From positions 2,001,501 through 2,065,500 of the forward strand of contig WARS01000030.1 in assembly GCA_008933995.1 (NCBI GenBank): a stretch of DNA of 64,000 bases, in the 5' to 3' direction. This document shows positions 49,062 to 62,707 of this stretch, one piece after another; positions within the stretch are counted from its first letter, which is position 1, and every line of letters starts with the position of its first letter. Source of the stretch: Datnioides undecimradiatus. Taxonomy: Eukaryota; Chordata; Actinopteri; Lobotiformes; Datnioididae. Both the position numbers and the translations under genes were made by a program. Under the pieces are notes generated by a model. The model had not been told where the DNA came from, did not search any database, and saw only the letters and a list, made by a program, of their open reading frames with translations.

Positions 49062-52000
49062 ATGGTGCACAAACTTCTGCTGCCCATCGGTGAGTTAAAA
49101 CCTGTTTTCCATCCATCTGTTGGAATGTGGTGCTTTTCACAAACGCTCATTGGCTATAGATTCACAGTCCACTGTGTTTTTATTTCAATATATGTTGTCA
49201 TCAGTTTTTAGGTTTCAAAACTTTGCATCTTCAGTAAGTTTGATCAGATTTGGGACAAATCACAGTCCGTAATCGCTTCCCTTCTTTCAGCTTTAGCAGC
49301 AAGCCTCATCACACCTGAGCTGTCAGGTGCCTCAGCTACCAAAACGAAAACTCAAGGTATCCCATCACACACTGAGTCACCACTCATTCTTCGCCATGAA
49401 CCGTTTTAATACTGATGAATACTGGAGCAATTTTCTGTTATAGCCCCTAAGAAAAAACATCTTAGCAGGATTAAAATGTGGATATTAATCACTTTTATTT
49501 TGTGAAAATCAAATTACAGTGTTGCACTGCAGGTTTGGAATCAGTGGCTAGCGGTTTGGATAAGAATAAATCATGTCATAAGCTAAAACGCAAAAATTAA
49601 ATTCTGATTCCAGCTTCCCAAACATGAGGATATATATGCATATCTCGGTATTTTGGGCTGTAAATCATGTCAGACTACTAAGCTCTGCAAAACTGTGATC
49701 TGCATTTTTCACTATTTTCTAGTATTTCATAGACTTAATGTCCAAAAAAATTATGAAAATACTTTGTCGCTCGGTAATAATCATACATCTAATTTGATTA
49801 TGAGCTTTAAATTTAGTGATCAGCCAAATTACATCAAACCCTGAGATTTATCATCATCATCTTTCCTGTTTGACCTCTAATGTGTCAAAATGTTACAATG
49901 GTTCCACAATTAAAAATAGGTAATTAAATTAGCTCTGTGATGCTAAAGCAGCACTGGTGAACTCATTGTTCAGCATCACAGATCAGAGGTCCAGCTTGTG
50001 GTGAGCTTAACACTTTCCTCTGCGTGTGTGTGTGTCTGTGTGTACATTGTGTGTTTCCAGTGAAGAACAACTCAGGGGTGACACCAGCTGGGCAGTGTGG
50101 GACCTGGATAAAGGAGCCTGACGGAGGCTATTTCACCTCACCCAACTACCCTGAGAAATACCCACCTGAGAGGGAATGTGTCTACATTATAGAAGGTGAG
50201 GCTTTAATCACTCTCCACCCCTCCTGCTTCACCTCCTCCGCCCCATCTCACCTTCTCTCAACCTCCCCTCCTCTTTCAGCCGCCCCCCGACAGTGCATCG
50301 ATTTATTCTTTGATGAGAAGTACTCCATAGAGCCGTCCTGGGAGTGCAAGTTCGACCACATCGAGGTCCGTGATGGGCCATTTGGGTTCTCACCCCTCAT
50401 TGGTCGCTACTGCGGGCAGGAGAGCCCGGCATACGTCCGCTCCAGTGGGAGGTACTTGTACATCAAGTTTGTGGCTGATGGTGAACTGGAGGCAATTGGT
50501 TTCTCTGCCCGGTACAACTTCACACAAGGTGAGTGAAGATGGATTAAAGTTGGACTTACCAATATATATCTATTAAAGTGGTTCAAATGACTCAGTGCAA
50601 ATGAAAGTAAGCAGAGTGTTTTAGCCCCCTTGAGCTCATTGTTTCAGTTTTGCAGCTTGCCTCTTTGCTGTGGGGTAAAATCTCTAATAAACCCCCTATT
50701 AAATCTGCCCAGTACCAAATGGAGACAAATGCAGCAAAAGAAGGGAACATGTGGTAGAATGTGGTGTGCTACTTTATGTCTTAAACTAACTATTGCTCAA
50801 CCAGTAACCAAAGGTTTGTCATAAACTAACCCAAAGCTTGGCCACAGCAGTAGTACTTTGAGCGCAAGAAAGGAAAATGTGTGTGTAGCTGGTTCTGTTG
50901 TCACATAATTTGGTTTCTGAAGGAGTCTGATCTTCAATATGACTGGTATTATTTAAAATCCTAATCTGTAATCTGTGCGCATTCAACAAAATCTGAGACA
51001 AAATCTCACTATGACAGTGTGTACTAAAGTTGCAGTATGTTGGCTTGGACTTGACCCTGTAAACTGCAAAAGGGCAAAAGTTCATGGTTTGTCATTTTGT
51101 TTGACAGTTAGCTGATTGTGTACCCTGGTAGATAGAAATGGGGTGGACAAAATATTAGAAACACCCCTCAGTACTATTGCAAAAACAAAATAACAAACTC
51201 TAGCCTCCAAAGTGGCAAGAGAGTTCAATGTATGCAGCGCTTAAGTTTGATCCAACTGAATGTCAGAACCTTCATGAAGGCTTTAGACTGCCTTTGTCTT
51301 AGCTAAGGGTAGCTAGCTAACTAGTTGTTAAAAGAGAGGTGCCATTGTGGTTTATTTCTAGTTTAACTCCCTGAGTAAATAAGCACACTGTGGGTAGAGA
51401 CACTTGTAGACTTCACTATGCATGTACCCTGAATCAGACCTTAGTTAGGTACAATACCAAATGAAATGATAAGATACACTCTTTGTGTGTCCAAAAGTGC
51501 GACATGTAACTGTTGAGAAATAAATGCGTTTCATAATGTGACTTAATGTGGTTAAGGTGTCTTTAGATCGTAATTTGGGTTTAAATGACTTCAAGAGGGT
51601 TAGGAGAGCGTCGTCATCATGGTTACAAAACTAAACCTCTGGTTAAGGGTGAAGTGTGACTGGGGACCATGCTTTGAAACAACAAGCAGTATTAGCGTAG
51701 TGTAGCTTGGAAACGGGAATGTAACACAATGATCTCGATGATCGTATTGAAGTCTGATGTTTTGTTGACTCATCCGTCCGTCTCCAGCTTCCTCCTCCTA
51801 ACCTGGACTTACATATATTACATATATTGGGTTTAATTGCGTAACTTTGCGATTCAGCTATATTGTTGATTTTGCATCATATGAGCTGGCAGCTCTCTCT
51901 GACTGATGGGCTTGAAGTTGGGAGTATTCCTACAGCTCTAAGCCTTCAACTCTGTAGCACTGTACAGTTCCTCCCTGCACAGTCAGAGTCTGTTTTTACC

Positions 52001-52375
52001 ACATCCCTTTAGTATTACAGTCCAATTAAAACACACATTAGCATATACTTCCATGCACACTGTACACCTACATTTCCACTGTCGCATTGTTATGCACTTA
52101 AATAAGATAAATACCACAGAGGAACCCTGTAATCCTTAAAATACATCAAAGAGTGATGGGCAGTGTGCGATATGTGCTATTTTTTATCTTTTCGTAAGTG
52201 ATGTCAGAAAGTGGCACAGTGCAACTTTAATAGTGGTCCGGTGCCAGGCTGCTGGGAATGTTCTCTCATTTCCATTTGTAGTGCAGGCACAGCAGCTGCA
52301 GCTGACAAGGGAAGAGGAGGGGAGCATTTATTCAAACACACGCATACACACACACACGGAAATCAACACGCACAG

Positions 52376-52406
<31 letters not shown>

Positions 52407-54659
52407 CTGCAGTTAATGAAAGCTTGTCTTCAGGGGAATACAGCTTGTCAGCACTGAGCCGCAGTAGCAGATTAAGGGAGTCCGAGGCAGAGGCTTTATT
52501 AACAGCAGATTTTATAGGCCACCTACACAGACGAGGAGCAAAGATTAATCTGCATCCCTCTGTCTGTCCAGCCCAACCCGTCATGTTTCTTCCATTCTTT
52601 CTTTCCCTAACATGATCGGACCTCTGCGCATCATCTTTATATTCTGCACAGGATGTTCCAATGTTCCAGTTTTAGACTTCAGTCCTGTGAGTCTGTCCTC
52701 CGCACCCTAGTTTTGAAGTTGCTGGGGGGCTGAGGTTGCTTGCCACTGCATGTTGGGGCTCAGTGCTATTTTTCTAAAAAGCATGGTCCCCTGCAATGTT
52801 AAGAACTTATTAAGTCTGCTGCAGTTATATTTTCGGAAAATGAAACAAGCTCTTTTTCCTTTAAAAACCAACGGGCTTCCTAAAAAAAAAAAAAAAAAAA
52901 ATGCGAACTACCCCTTTAAGAAGATACTTTTCATTATTGGCAGATCAGGGGAGGCTGTTTTTCATCTGTTTACCTCAAATGTAATGAGTCTCCCGTGCCA
53001 AATGCTAATCTCCTGTCTAATTCCACCCGACACTGGTTGCAGGAGGGGATGAACTGAACCACATGCACACATGCTAACAGCTTTAAACCAGACCAACGGC
53101 CTCATGGGTCTGAGCCCCCGCCTGCCGGTCATGTTGCAGTTTACATCCAGACTCATGAAATGTATGCAACGAGGAATTTAATAAAAGGTCAAAATGAAAG
53201 TTAACACTTCGTTGACCTGTATGATTCCACTGAATAATTATGTGTGAGAAACATGCTGTCTTCCCTTTAGAGAGTGTTGCAGCGCAGATCTCTACAATCT
53301 GCACAACTCAAACTTCGAGCCGTTTTGTTGAATAGCCACAAAAGTGTTTTTTTGCAGAAGATTACGATGTCAAAGTGATTTTGACCTTTGACCTTTTGGA
53401 TAAAAGAAGGCCATTACTTTACTAATTTAACCTTTTAGACATTTGATCAATAAATAACTAGTGCATGAACTATTGAGTTATTACCAAAAATGTTTTTTGT
53501 GAGGTCAGAGTGACCTCAACTTGTAACTTTTGACCATCTTTACTTAGTTCAACCTTGACATTTGTGCCAAATGTGGCCTCAAGGCACAAATATTGTGAGT
53601 GATGTGAAAGAGTTTGAGTTGAGTTTCACACTCACACAAGATAATACACTGACTTGTTGAGATACAACAATATCATCTCTTTGGTGAGGCTTGGCAAATT
53701 TTAGCTGAGAGCATTTAGTCTGCTGGGGACTAGCACACTGTTGACACATTGTGCACATAACATTATGCACTTAAGCAGAGAATCTATTGCAGTTGCATGT
53801 TTCGTTTAGTTAGAATGACTCTCCTAATTGCATTTAATTTATTATTTATCATTTACTGTAGCACAACCTAAAGGAACCCTGCGGAGTTTTCTAAAAAGCA
53901 AACAAACATGATATTCACAATGGGACTCACCCATAAAAACTGTTTAAAGAGTAAAATAATCAGCAGGGAGCTTCAGAATCTGTTTTTCATGTATAAATTG
54001 TCACTGTAGTGAAGTGTATTGTAACCTCTGTGACTTGGGCAACTTTTTCACCATATTTTAAAGCTGTTTTTCTATTCTTTTTGTTTTTCTATTGTCTGTT
54101 TCTGTCTTTTTAACAGTGAATAATCAAACCAGTTGTTTCTATTGTAACCAACTGAAAGAGCATGATTGTAGAGGTGAAAATGATCCCCCGTGTTTACGGT
54201 TCCTTCCAGCTGTGGAGCATTTTAGCCCCTTTCAGCTCATTGTTTTGGTGTTCAGCCCACAGCATTATGCTTTCAAAACCAGAGCTAAGGTCAGGTCAAA
54301 CCAGAGCTAAGAGAGGAGCAACTCATCATCCTACAATCGTCATGTCAACACAAACATCCCTTAAAATCAATGCTATTGCCACCCAGTTTCTGTGTACCCT
54401 TGGCAAACTTGTCTAGCTCATATTTTAGGCTTAGATGTAGCTGACATCCCTTTACCAGACAGTCTACTTATCATGTTTTTTAATCTACATAAGATATATA
54501 TGTTGTGTTAATCTTCAATGTTCTTCTGTGCGCCACACATTTTGAATACCATTAGGTGAGGATTTACATAAACCATCCTATATCTAACCATCCTTCATCT
54601 CATCTATACAGGTTTTCTTTCTCATATTAGGTGTAAAGCCTCTGTGGATGCATTGGTGC

Positions 54660-54701
<42 letters not shown>

Positions 54702-57700
54702 AATAAATGGGAATAATCTGGACAAGCCTGAAGCAGAAGCAGGGGGTAAGAAACATGAGAGGATTAATGAGATCCTAACTCACTGGAGTCAGCACCTGCT
54801 CTTCTTACCTCACAGCATCTGGCTAATGTTTCATTGCAAAGGAAACGGATAGTTTAAATCATGAGAAATTAGGATTTTACAAACAAACTTGATTTAAGAA
54901 GTACTTCTCAGCCCCGGCCTTACACTGCTTCATTTGAAACACCGTTTTCAACTTTTGCTTCTGTGTCTTTTGTGTTTTCTGTATTATTTTGTATTTTTTG
55001 AGTTTAATAGAAGTATGTTTTTTTTTTCCTTACACAGTATCAAACTGGGCACTTCCAGTAGAATTTTCAAAAACAAAAAAACAAAGTGACATTTTTATCA
55101 GCAAGTCGTCATTGCTGGTGGGGCCTAATCTGTCCCGAACTAAGCTGGTATATCAGGATTTATAATCCACCTAGCAAGTAGATTCATCAACACAAAGGTT
55201 TAGAGCACAATTTCTCTTCCCTGGCTGATATTAAGTGTGTGTTTTTCTTCTTTGATGAAGAGCATCAGGGTTTCAGGGGAGTTTAAACCAGGGCAGAGGG
55301 AATGTGCTGGTACATCGGTTACGTAAGCCTCGTCCAGTATTTTTATTTTGTTTTGTAATATCGTATGTCTTAAATATTTTTTTTTTCATATTTTGTTTTT
55401 TCCCCTTTGTATTAGATTTTGTTTTAATCTCTACCCTTCAGACTACATTTGCTGCAGTGAATATTGCATGTGCACGTTGTTAGTGCTTCACATAACAGAT
55501 ACATTCAAAAATCCATGTAGCACTGTGCAGCCTGAGCACAGATCACTGGCAGTGAGTGGAAAAGACGAACTGTGTCCAGATGAGTAATTCTCAACCAGGT
55601 AATTGAACAAGGGAGTGAATGTAAAAATAAAAATGATAATTAATAAATAATGTCCAATTGTGAGAGGATAATCTTTAATATATTTATAGATACGTATCTA
55701 AATGACCAGTTGCAATCACAGTTACGGGTAATAGACAGCCAAGTATTAACCAAACCGAAAAGCCTCGGACTCTGCAATAAAGTAAAAGTACCACGTTCTT
55801 AAAATACTCCATTACAAGTAAAAGTACTGCAAAGTCTTACTCAAGTACAAATATACTGTACCATCATATGTTTGTAGTGTTGCTGTCCTGTGAGAACCAC
55901 ATATCTCATGTTTTCAGCTCTGTCACAATACATTTTCCAGATATATATCCGTGTTGATAATGCATTTTGTGTTCCATGTCGAGTACAAATAGTTTTTTTG
56001 GGGGGGGGACTCACGCACTTTTCCCTGCATCTCTATGTGAAATGTGCTCTGTAATTATGGAAAATTATGAGAAAGTGTCACAATAATTGATTTTTTGTCT
56101 AACAACATTATGTTCTGCTTTCAGATCCTGAGTTCAAGGACCTTGGAGAACTGCCGGCTCTGCCGTGTGTGTATTCAACTTAAGATATTGTGCTAGTCAA
56201 CATAATATCAGAGCTGCTGCAGGTCAGCAGAGTGAGCTGAGTGAATTGTTCATTTTAACTGTTGACGGGCCTGGGGTGTATTTCAGCAGCACTGAATGAA
56301 ATTTAGAAATGCTGAAATGGAATATTAATAAGAATACCACAGGCAGCAGTATGTCTCTATGATCCTCTTGCTCCTCTGTGACTGTATGTTGCTGCTTGTA
56401 ACTTTGATCATGAAGGTGACTACTCTATGGAGTATATAGGCTAAAATATGGTATACAGCTGAGTATTTATAGTATATTGTTTAGAGAATATTATAGATCC
56501 CTGTCAAAGGAAACAGAGGTGTGTGACTGATGAAGAAAGATGCATTTATAAATTGGCAGCCACCATGGATAATTCAGAGCAGTGGTTGGAGCCATAGATT
56601 CTAACTTGTATAAACCTGAGTCAGATAAAGGATCAGTGAGTCAGCATGAAGAGCTAAACCAGGCCTTTGCATCTGTAGTCTCTCTGTTAGTCTGGGATGG
56701 AAAAGGGGGGATGGCAGGTCAACAAGGGGCATTCATTTTGGTCACTTTGCTAACAAGATTAAATCCAACCTCATATCGCCTACTGACTCTAACGCAATGG
56801 TGTTGTTATCTGCAGTTTGTGACTTTGAGCTGAGTGGTCCAGAGGGCTTTGTAGAGTCCACACAGATAGCTGGAGAGGGCCGGGCGCTGCAGACTGAGGC
56901 TGTGGACTGCAGGTGGTACATCAAGGCCCCACCAAAAGCGAAGGTGTGTATATCTGTCAAACCATTGGGTGGTGGTGGTGTTACATGTAGCTGTTTGTCA
57001 GATCTGGTTTGTATTTTGGTCAGATCAGAACTTACTTTAATATCCAAGCATTACAATTACATCCATTTATATACATGAGCAGTAGGCGACTTGACCTTTT
57101 ACCAACAGATCTACATGCGTTTTCTGGAGTACGAGATGCACAACTCGAACGAGTGCAAGCGTAACTTTGTCGCCATCTACGATGGCAGCAGTTCGGTGGA
57201 GCACCTGAAGAATAAGTTCTGCTCCACGGTGGCCAACGATGTCATGCTGGTGTCCTCTGTGGGCGTGGTGAGACTGTGGGCGGACGAGGGAAGCAGGAAG
57301 AGCAAATTCAGGATCCTCTTCACAACCTTCCATGAACGTAAGTGAGTCTCTGTCTCGGTCTTTCACAGGCATGTGAACGACTGCTAGTTGTGTTGATGGT
57401 TAAAGATGTTCTTTAGATCAAGCTGACTTCAGTTTCTTTGTAGGTTTTGTTTTTATCCAATCAAGACTCAAGAATGACAATATCAAAGCAATCATTTGAT
57501 GAACCATTTCAGATCAACTTATATTTTAAAGCACAATCAGTATTTTTATGACAACAATGGAGCCAATGACTGATTGTACTGTGAAAGCATTGTGTCTAGT
57601 GACTGACAGACATTGCATTGCATATCCCTGGCCTCAGCAGTTCCTCACGTGGAGCTTTTTGGCCTGTTTTAGTCGATAGTTTTGATTTTATTGCCTAATA

Positions 57701-59332
57701 ACTCGATTCAAAGTATCCTGGTTTGGTTCGTTTCCAGTCTGCTGTGCACATCACTCTCACCGTTTGTCTTCCAGCTCCATGTGAAGGAGATACTTTCTTT
57801 TGCCATAGCAACATGTGCATTAACCACACCTTGGTCTGTAACGGTATCCAGAATTGTGTTTACCCGTGGGATGAGAATCACTGCAAAGGTACTCAAGATG
57901 TAAAGGCTGAGAAACCCCAAACTCAAACTCACTGTGGCCAGACATAAAGTCATTCCTCTCCATGTTATCTCCCTCACCAGAGAAGAGGAAAGCCAGTATC
58001 CTGGACACACTGGATAACACCAACCTCACCATCATTGGAATCACCTGTGGCCTGGTGGTCATCCTGCTCATCATCTCTGTCATCATCCAGGTTAAACAGC
58101 CACGCAAGAAGTACATCATCCGCAGGTCAGATCAGTTCACTTCAGCTTAATCCAATTGTACTAACCAATATTTTTACTGAAAAAATGGACCTAATGACGA
58201 CATGGAAAGGAAAGGGGTCACTTGTAAAGACAAACCAGTTCTGCATTCCTCCTAGTTCTTGGAGCCTTTTCAGCCTCTTTTAACTTACTGCATTCTATCT
58301 CACAAACTGTACTCTTACCAACCTCCTTTCCAGCTGCAGAGGGCAGCAGTTTTCAGCAAAAAAGCACTCATAAACCCACTGTATGTAACCTGACAATACA
58401 TGTCAGATGGCTGGTGAACACTGTGGAGCATTTAGCGACTGAAATGCAACATATTCAATAAAAGGCTGTTGAACTCCAGCCTCAGTCAGGATAAATAAGT
58501 AGTTGAGTAGTTGTCAGATGAAGAAATTTGGATATGTTTTAGTGATGAAGAAAATTCAAATTTATATTGTTATAATATCAAATATATTGCACTTTATTAA
58601 GTGCAGAAACCACAGGCGTGTCGGTTCAAAATGCAAATTAATAACAAGGCACAATAAAAACAAGAATAGTCTGTTGATTTTATAATTTAATTCCTGTTTA
58701 TTTATATACATTAGCATTATGTGTCTGACTTGACTGTGTCTCTTCTGTTGGTTTTGTGTGTGTTTTTCTCCTTCCACCTGCTTATCCACAGAGATGACTT
58801 TGACCCTGCCCTCCTCCACCCTGGTTTTGAGCCTCCTCACTACGAGCTCTGCACTCTGCGCCGCGCCCCATCTGGTGACCTGACTGATGCCGCCCTGGCT
58901 GAGGACTTTGAGAAGTTACACAAGCTCCGCCGCTCCTCCTCCAAGTGCATCCGTGACCACCACTGCGGCTCACAGCAGGGAAGCATGCATGGCAGCGTAC
59001 ATGGTAGCCGCAGCAACCTGAGCATGAGGGACGCAACTATCCCTGCCGATGCGGGGGCTCTTGTGCCGCCACTGCTGCCACCCGTGATGGTGAGCCAGCA
59101 GTCCCCGCGTCTCCCCCACCACACCACACCAGCAGGTCGGAGGAGCATCCTGGTGATGAAGCATAGCTATTCTCAGGACGGTGGAGAGGGGTACAGGCAC
59201 GAGGTGGAGGATGATTTGGTGATGGATGATGGTCCCACCACCAGCCAGCACCACATGCACCACCATCAGATCCACCATGGCACGCCGGGGCTGGACCACG
59301 CTGTCCACCGTACACTGTCAAACGACTTCTAA
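49062..59332 (+). CDS. neto1: Neuropilin and tolloid-like protein 1 (NETO1-type receptor auxiliary subunit)
   Basis: Single-pass membrane auxiliary subunit of neuronal ionotropic glutamate receptors (kainate and NMDA receptors in mammals). Ten exons join in phase to 558 aa: 49062-49089, 49291-49356, 50061-50195, 50280-50528, 56125-56166, 56816-56943, 57109-57337, 57775-57888, 57981-58125 and 58792-59332. There is a signal peptide (1-23). CUB1 (44-158) shows [23 protein letters not shown]2 (175-290) shows [18 protein letters not shown]. The LDLa module (295-330) shows [17 protein letters not shown] is about 347-368 ([19 protein letters not shown]). The cytoplasmic tail includes [22 protein letters not shown] and [11 protein letters not shown]. 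These favour NETO1 over NETO2; a teleost neto1-like paralogue is possible. The C-terminus is unusual (see findings). The exon 5 donor (CCGT/GTGTGT) is weak. Confidence 0.93.
50196..50279 (+). other. 84-bp in-frame mini-intron of neto1
   Basis: This intron lies within the CUB1-coding region, between GAAG and CCGCC. It has a GTGAGG donor, a pyrimidine-rich tract and a TTTCAG acceptor. Its length is a multiple of three and it contains no stop in the gene's frame. Confidence 0.85.
50529..56124 (+). other. neto1 intron 4 (5.6 kb)
   Basis: The intron holds (CA)n tracts near 52370-52402 and 54661-54700, a long poly-A run near 52882-52900, and a degenerate AAGTACT-rich MITE near 55780-55860. Open frames inside show no protein-like signal. 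Confidence 0.7.
54661..54700. repeat. (CA)20 microsatellite
   Basis: Perfect CA repeat of about 40 bases in neto1 intron 4. Confidence 0.95.
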
Positions 59333-60458
59333 TGTAGGCAACATGGAAAGAAAACAGAAAATGGTGAAAACATGTACATTCATGCCTCTGTTGGGGTCAA
59401 AATCTAGAATTTTGAAACTATTTTTTAAATAAGATTTCTATTTAATTCATTCTAATTACTTCTGATCTTTATTTTGGTCACATTCTCCAAAATAAGTTGA
59501 GGTTTTTACATTGTGGAAACACATTCTTAGTGAGCGATGACTAAAAAATATCCCTCTGCCAAAGAGTGTAGCAGATACTGTTTTACATCTTGAATATCAC
59601 ACTGCTGTGGTAATGTGACTGTGCATGGGACAGGCAGGGAAATAAGTTGTCTGGATGTGACAGAAAAGGTTCAAAGATCTGATCTATATCCACAGACACT
59701 ACTATTAGAAATAATTGAAATCCCTCCCTTTCTAATGCATCACACGTCCTCTTTTCCTTTTCCGTTCCTTTGTCAAGTCTGTGCTCAAAGATGTCGCTTG
59801 GTAGGCTTGGAACATGTTTTCTGATGCCGTGTAAATGGATAGGCTTCCTTATTTAATTGTTAGTTTTTGTTTGTTTGGAAGTATTTATTGTTTGTACTTA
59901 TTGTTTATGTGTGTGTGTCATTCTTTCAATGTGTCCCTGGCTGATATATTGTACTACAGTCTCCATTTCTTTATTTTATTAAATGTCTTATTTTTCCTGT
60001 ACTCTGCATATTACTACGGCATTATCATCTCATTTCTATTTTACGTTTGTTTTATTATTATAAAATAGCATTATTCATTATATTATTATTTACTTGTGCT
60101 ATCACAACTAACCTGGGAACGAAAGCAGAGCGGAACCTTTGTTTGCGTGTCTCTGTCATCCTTACGGACACAGAACGGAGTTACACAGGTCATCATTAGA
60201 AGTGCATGCAGAGTGGAAGAACCAGATCAACATTGCACTCTCAGATATTTCTTTGGTTTTAAATAGCTTGTTTGGCGCTTTAGAGATAGCGGATAGCATG
60301 AACGTGCGGCTTTATTAACTTCTGATATTGCAAATGACATATAGCTCTGATAGCTAACTTGTCCTGCTAGCCGTTAGCAGAGCTGTCAGTGGGAGCGCGC
60401 ACTTCAAGTCAAAGCTATGTTAGCTTTCAACGCGTAACGTTCCCGTTAAGCTAGCATC
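59333..60458. other. neto1 3' UTR and upstream region of atpsckmt
   Basis: This is AT-rich 3' UTR sequence, with a variant poly(A) signal ATTAAA at 59978-59983 as the first plausible one. It is followed from about 60100 by a more GC-rich stretch leading into atpsckmt. No TATA box is evident there. No further neto1 coding exon is found. Confidence 0.45.
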
Positions 60459-61819
60459 ATGTCTCAAGAGGATATTTTCCTCGGCTCGGCGCCGGCAAGA
60501 CAGCTGAATGGCGACGTCACGGAGGCAAAAAGCAAAAGTCGACTGGGTGTCATCGTCACCGGGGTGCTGGGGGGCTCCCTGGTCGCTGTGTACGTCGTGG
60601 CCGCTCCGTTTGTCACTCCTGCACTGAGGAAAGTCTGCCTCCCGTTCGTCCCCGCGACCTCAGTTCAGGTGGAGAACGTCCTCCGGGTGCTGAGAGCCAG
60701 ATCGGGGACTCTGGTGGACATCGGGAGCGGTGATGGGAGAATAGTAAGTGCTGTGTTGTCGTAGCCTGTGGGATTGGAGGCATGGCAGTAATCTTACCCC
60801 GTCATCTACAGAAGCAAAGCCATTGCTACAGAAGTAAACAATGATTTAGGTGAAATGCTCATGACACTGACTCAATCTCAATTTATCCACCATACTTAAT
60901 CTCTACCCACCTCCTCTTCGTTATATATATTTTAATACAAAAATTTCATTTGCTCGTCATGTTTGGTCAGTAGATTGGTTGATTTCTCAGAGGATTTCAG
61001 TAGTAGTCTTGGATCAAACCCAGTCTGACAACTGTTGTACTTCTTGATACATTGTTGCTGATCCATTGAATCTCCATCCACCCTCCTTCCTCCTGCAGGT
61101 GATAGCAGCAGCCAAGCGTGGGTTTCAGGCATCAGGCTTTGAATTGAACCCCTGGCTGGTGTGGTATTCTCGCTACAAGGCCTGGAGAGAGGGAGTCCAC
61201 CGCTCTACCTCCTTCCACATCTCAGACTTATGGAAGGTCAGTCATACCTGATTAGTGAAGTATGTAGTGATTTTTAATTTTAAGAAAAATGCCTATATTT
61301 AGGTATTTAATATCTTCTTTTGGTTACAAACACATTGCTTTACTTAGTGTAAAACACTGAAATTAATAAACATACATGGTGTCTTTTCATTAAGTCATTC
61401 CTTATATATCTCATTCTTTTGCTAGGTCAGTTTTGCTCAGTACTCCAATGTTGTCATTTTTGGAGTCCCTCAGATGGTGAGTTGTTCTGTTTCACAACCA
61501 GCAATTGTCCTTTAATAGCAATTTGATCAATATTGTAATTCTTATATTTTCTTATATAATATTACGTTTGCATCCTGATTGTTGCTCTCTGTCTGTGCAG
61601 ATGGAGCAGCTGGAGCTGAAGCTGGCAAGCGAGCTCCCAAGCACAGCCAAGGTGGTGGCCTGCCGCTTTCCCTTCCCCACCTGGGTTCCTGGACATACCG
61701 CCGGGGAGGGCATAGACACTGTGTGGGTGTATGATGCCAAGACTTTTAAATCACACCTGCCAAATGGAATGACAAGGAAGACACCAGAACACGAGGACGC
61801 GCCAGACTCGCACACATAA
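60459..61819 (+). CDS. atpsckmt: ATP synthase subunit c lysine N-methyltransferase
   Basis: Formerly FAM173B: a mitochondrial S-adenosylmethionine-dependent enzyme that trimethylates a lysine of ATP synthase subunit c. Four coding exons close in phase to 230 aa: 60459-60743, 61099-61236, 61426-61476 and 61601-61819. After a short N-terminus comes a hydrophobic targeting/membrane segment (29-48, [19 protein letters not shown]), then [19 protein letters not shown], which is nearly invariant in FAM173B. The SAM-binding motif I is [10 protein letters not shown] (86-95). [34 protein letters not shown] and ACRFPFPTW segments follow. Length is close to the human protein (about 233 aa). The 'LPFVPAT' region and the hydrophobic N-terminus distinguish it from the paralogue ANTKMT. 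A candidate poly(A) signal (ATTAAA) lies at 61936-61941. Confidence 0.95.
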
Positions 61820-62707
61820 AGGGAAACACTCAGACCATGTTGTTAGGTTTTCATCATGTTTTGTAATCCCAGGATGGTCTTTTATCCGTGCAGTTTGTAC
61901 TACTCCTCCTACCCCAGTGGACCTGAATACTACTCATTAAAATGTGCTACAAATGTAAAGTCTACGTCAAAGTCCAAATTTGAGATAAAGCATGAAGAGA
62001 TGAATGAAATTACTTGACAGTGGAATTGATGTTAGTGAGCGGTTACGCTCTTGTTAAAATCAGTTGCTTGTATCCATCACAGGATCATAAGCAGAGTAGT
62101 GAGTTTCCTCCAAGCACGCATACCTGCATGCTCACTTGGGCCAGATGATCATGGGATCATGGGAAATGCCAAACAAGGGATTAAAGAGAGCATACGTGGT
62201 TGTGGCTTGAGAAAATTAATTTCCTGGTAAAACTGGTACTCTGCATCAATGATTGCATGCAACTTACAGTGCAAGTTGGATTATACATTCATGTAGGAAC
62301 CTTCCCAGAGAGACCGAGGTGTTGAATTGTGTCTTATGAATGTAACTGGTCTGCCTAGCAGACGATTGTCAATAACATAGACGTCGCATGCACCGGGTTC
62401 TGTTTTTAGCCTTTCTTATTTAATAAACTTAACATTGAATTGTAAAGCTGGCTGATTGCGCTTGGATGCCATCTAGTGGTGGAAACCGCACAATCACATG
62501 TTGCTTTCAGTGTCCTGACCGCTCGCTGATGTACTATGAAGTGAAAAGGTTGTATTTACTTTCGAAACGTATGGTCACTTCAAAGACAAGCGGAGCCTGA
62601 TCTGAACACCACCCTGACATGTACACGTGCAGATAGCTCGCGCTCAGCGCTTTTACACTGACTGGGCTGACTACAGTGGAGCAGCGCTACCCGAGCCGCC
62701 AGTCAAG
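61820..62707. other. Intergenic region atpsckmt to marchf6
   Basis: The stretch contains the atpsckmt 3' UTR and, from about 62500, the likely marchf6 promoter and 5' leader, which becomes more GC-rich near 62620-62700. No other gene is seen. Confidence 0.5.
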
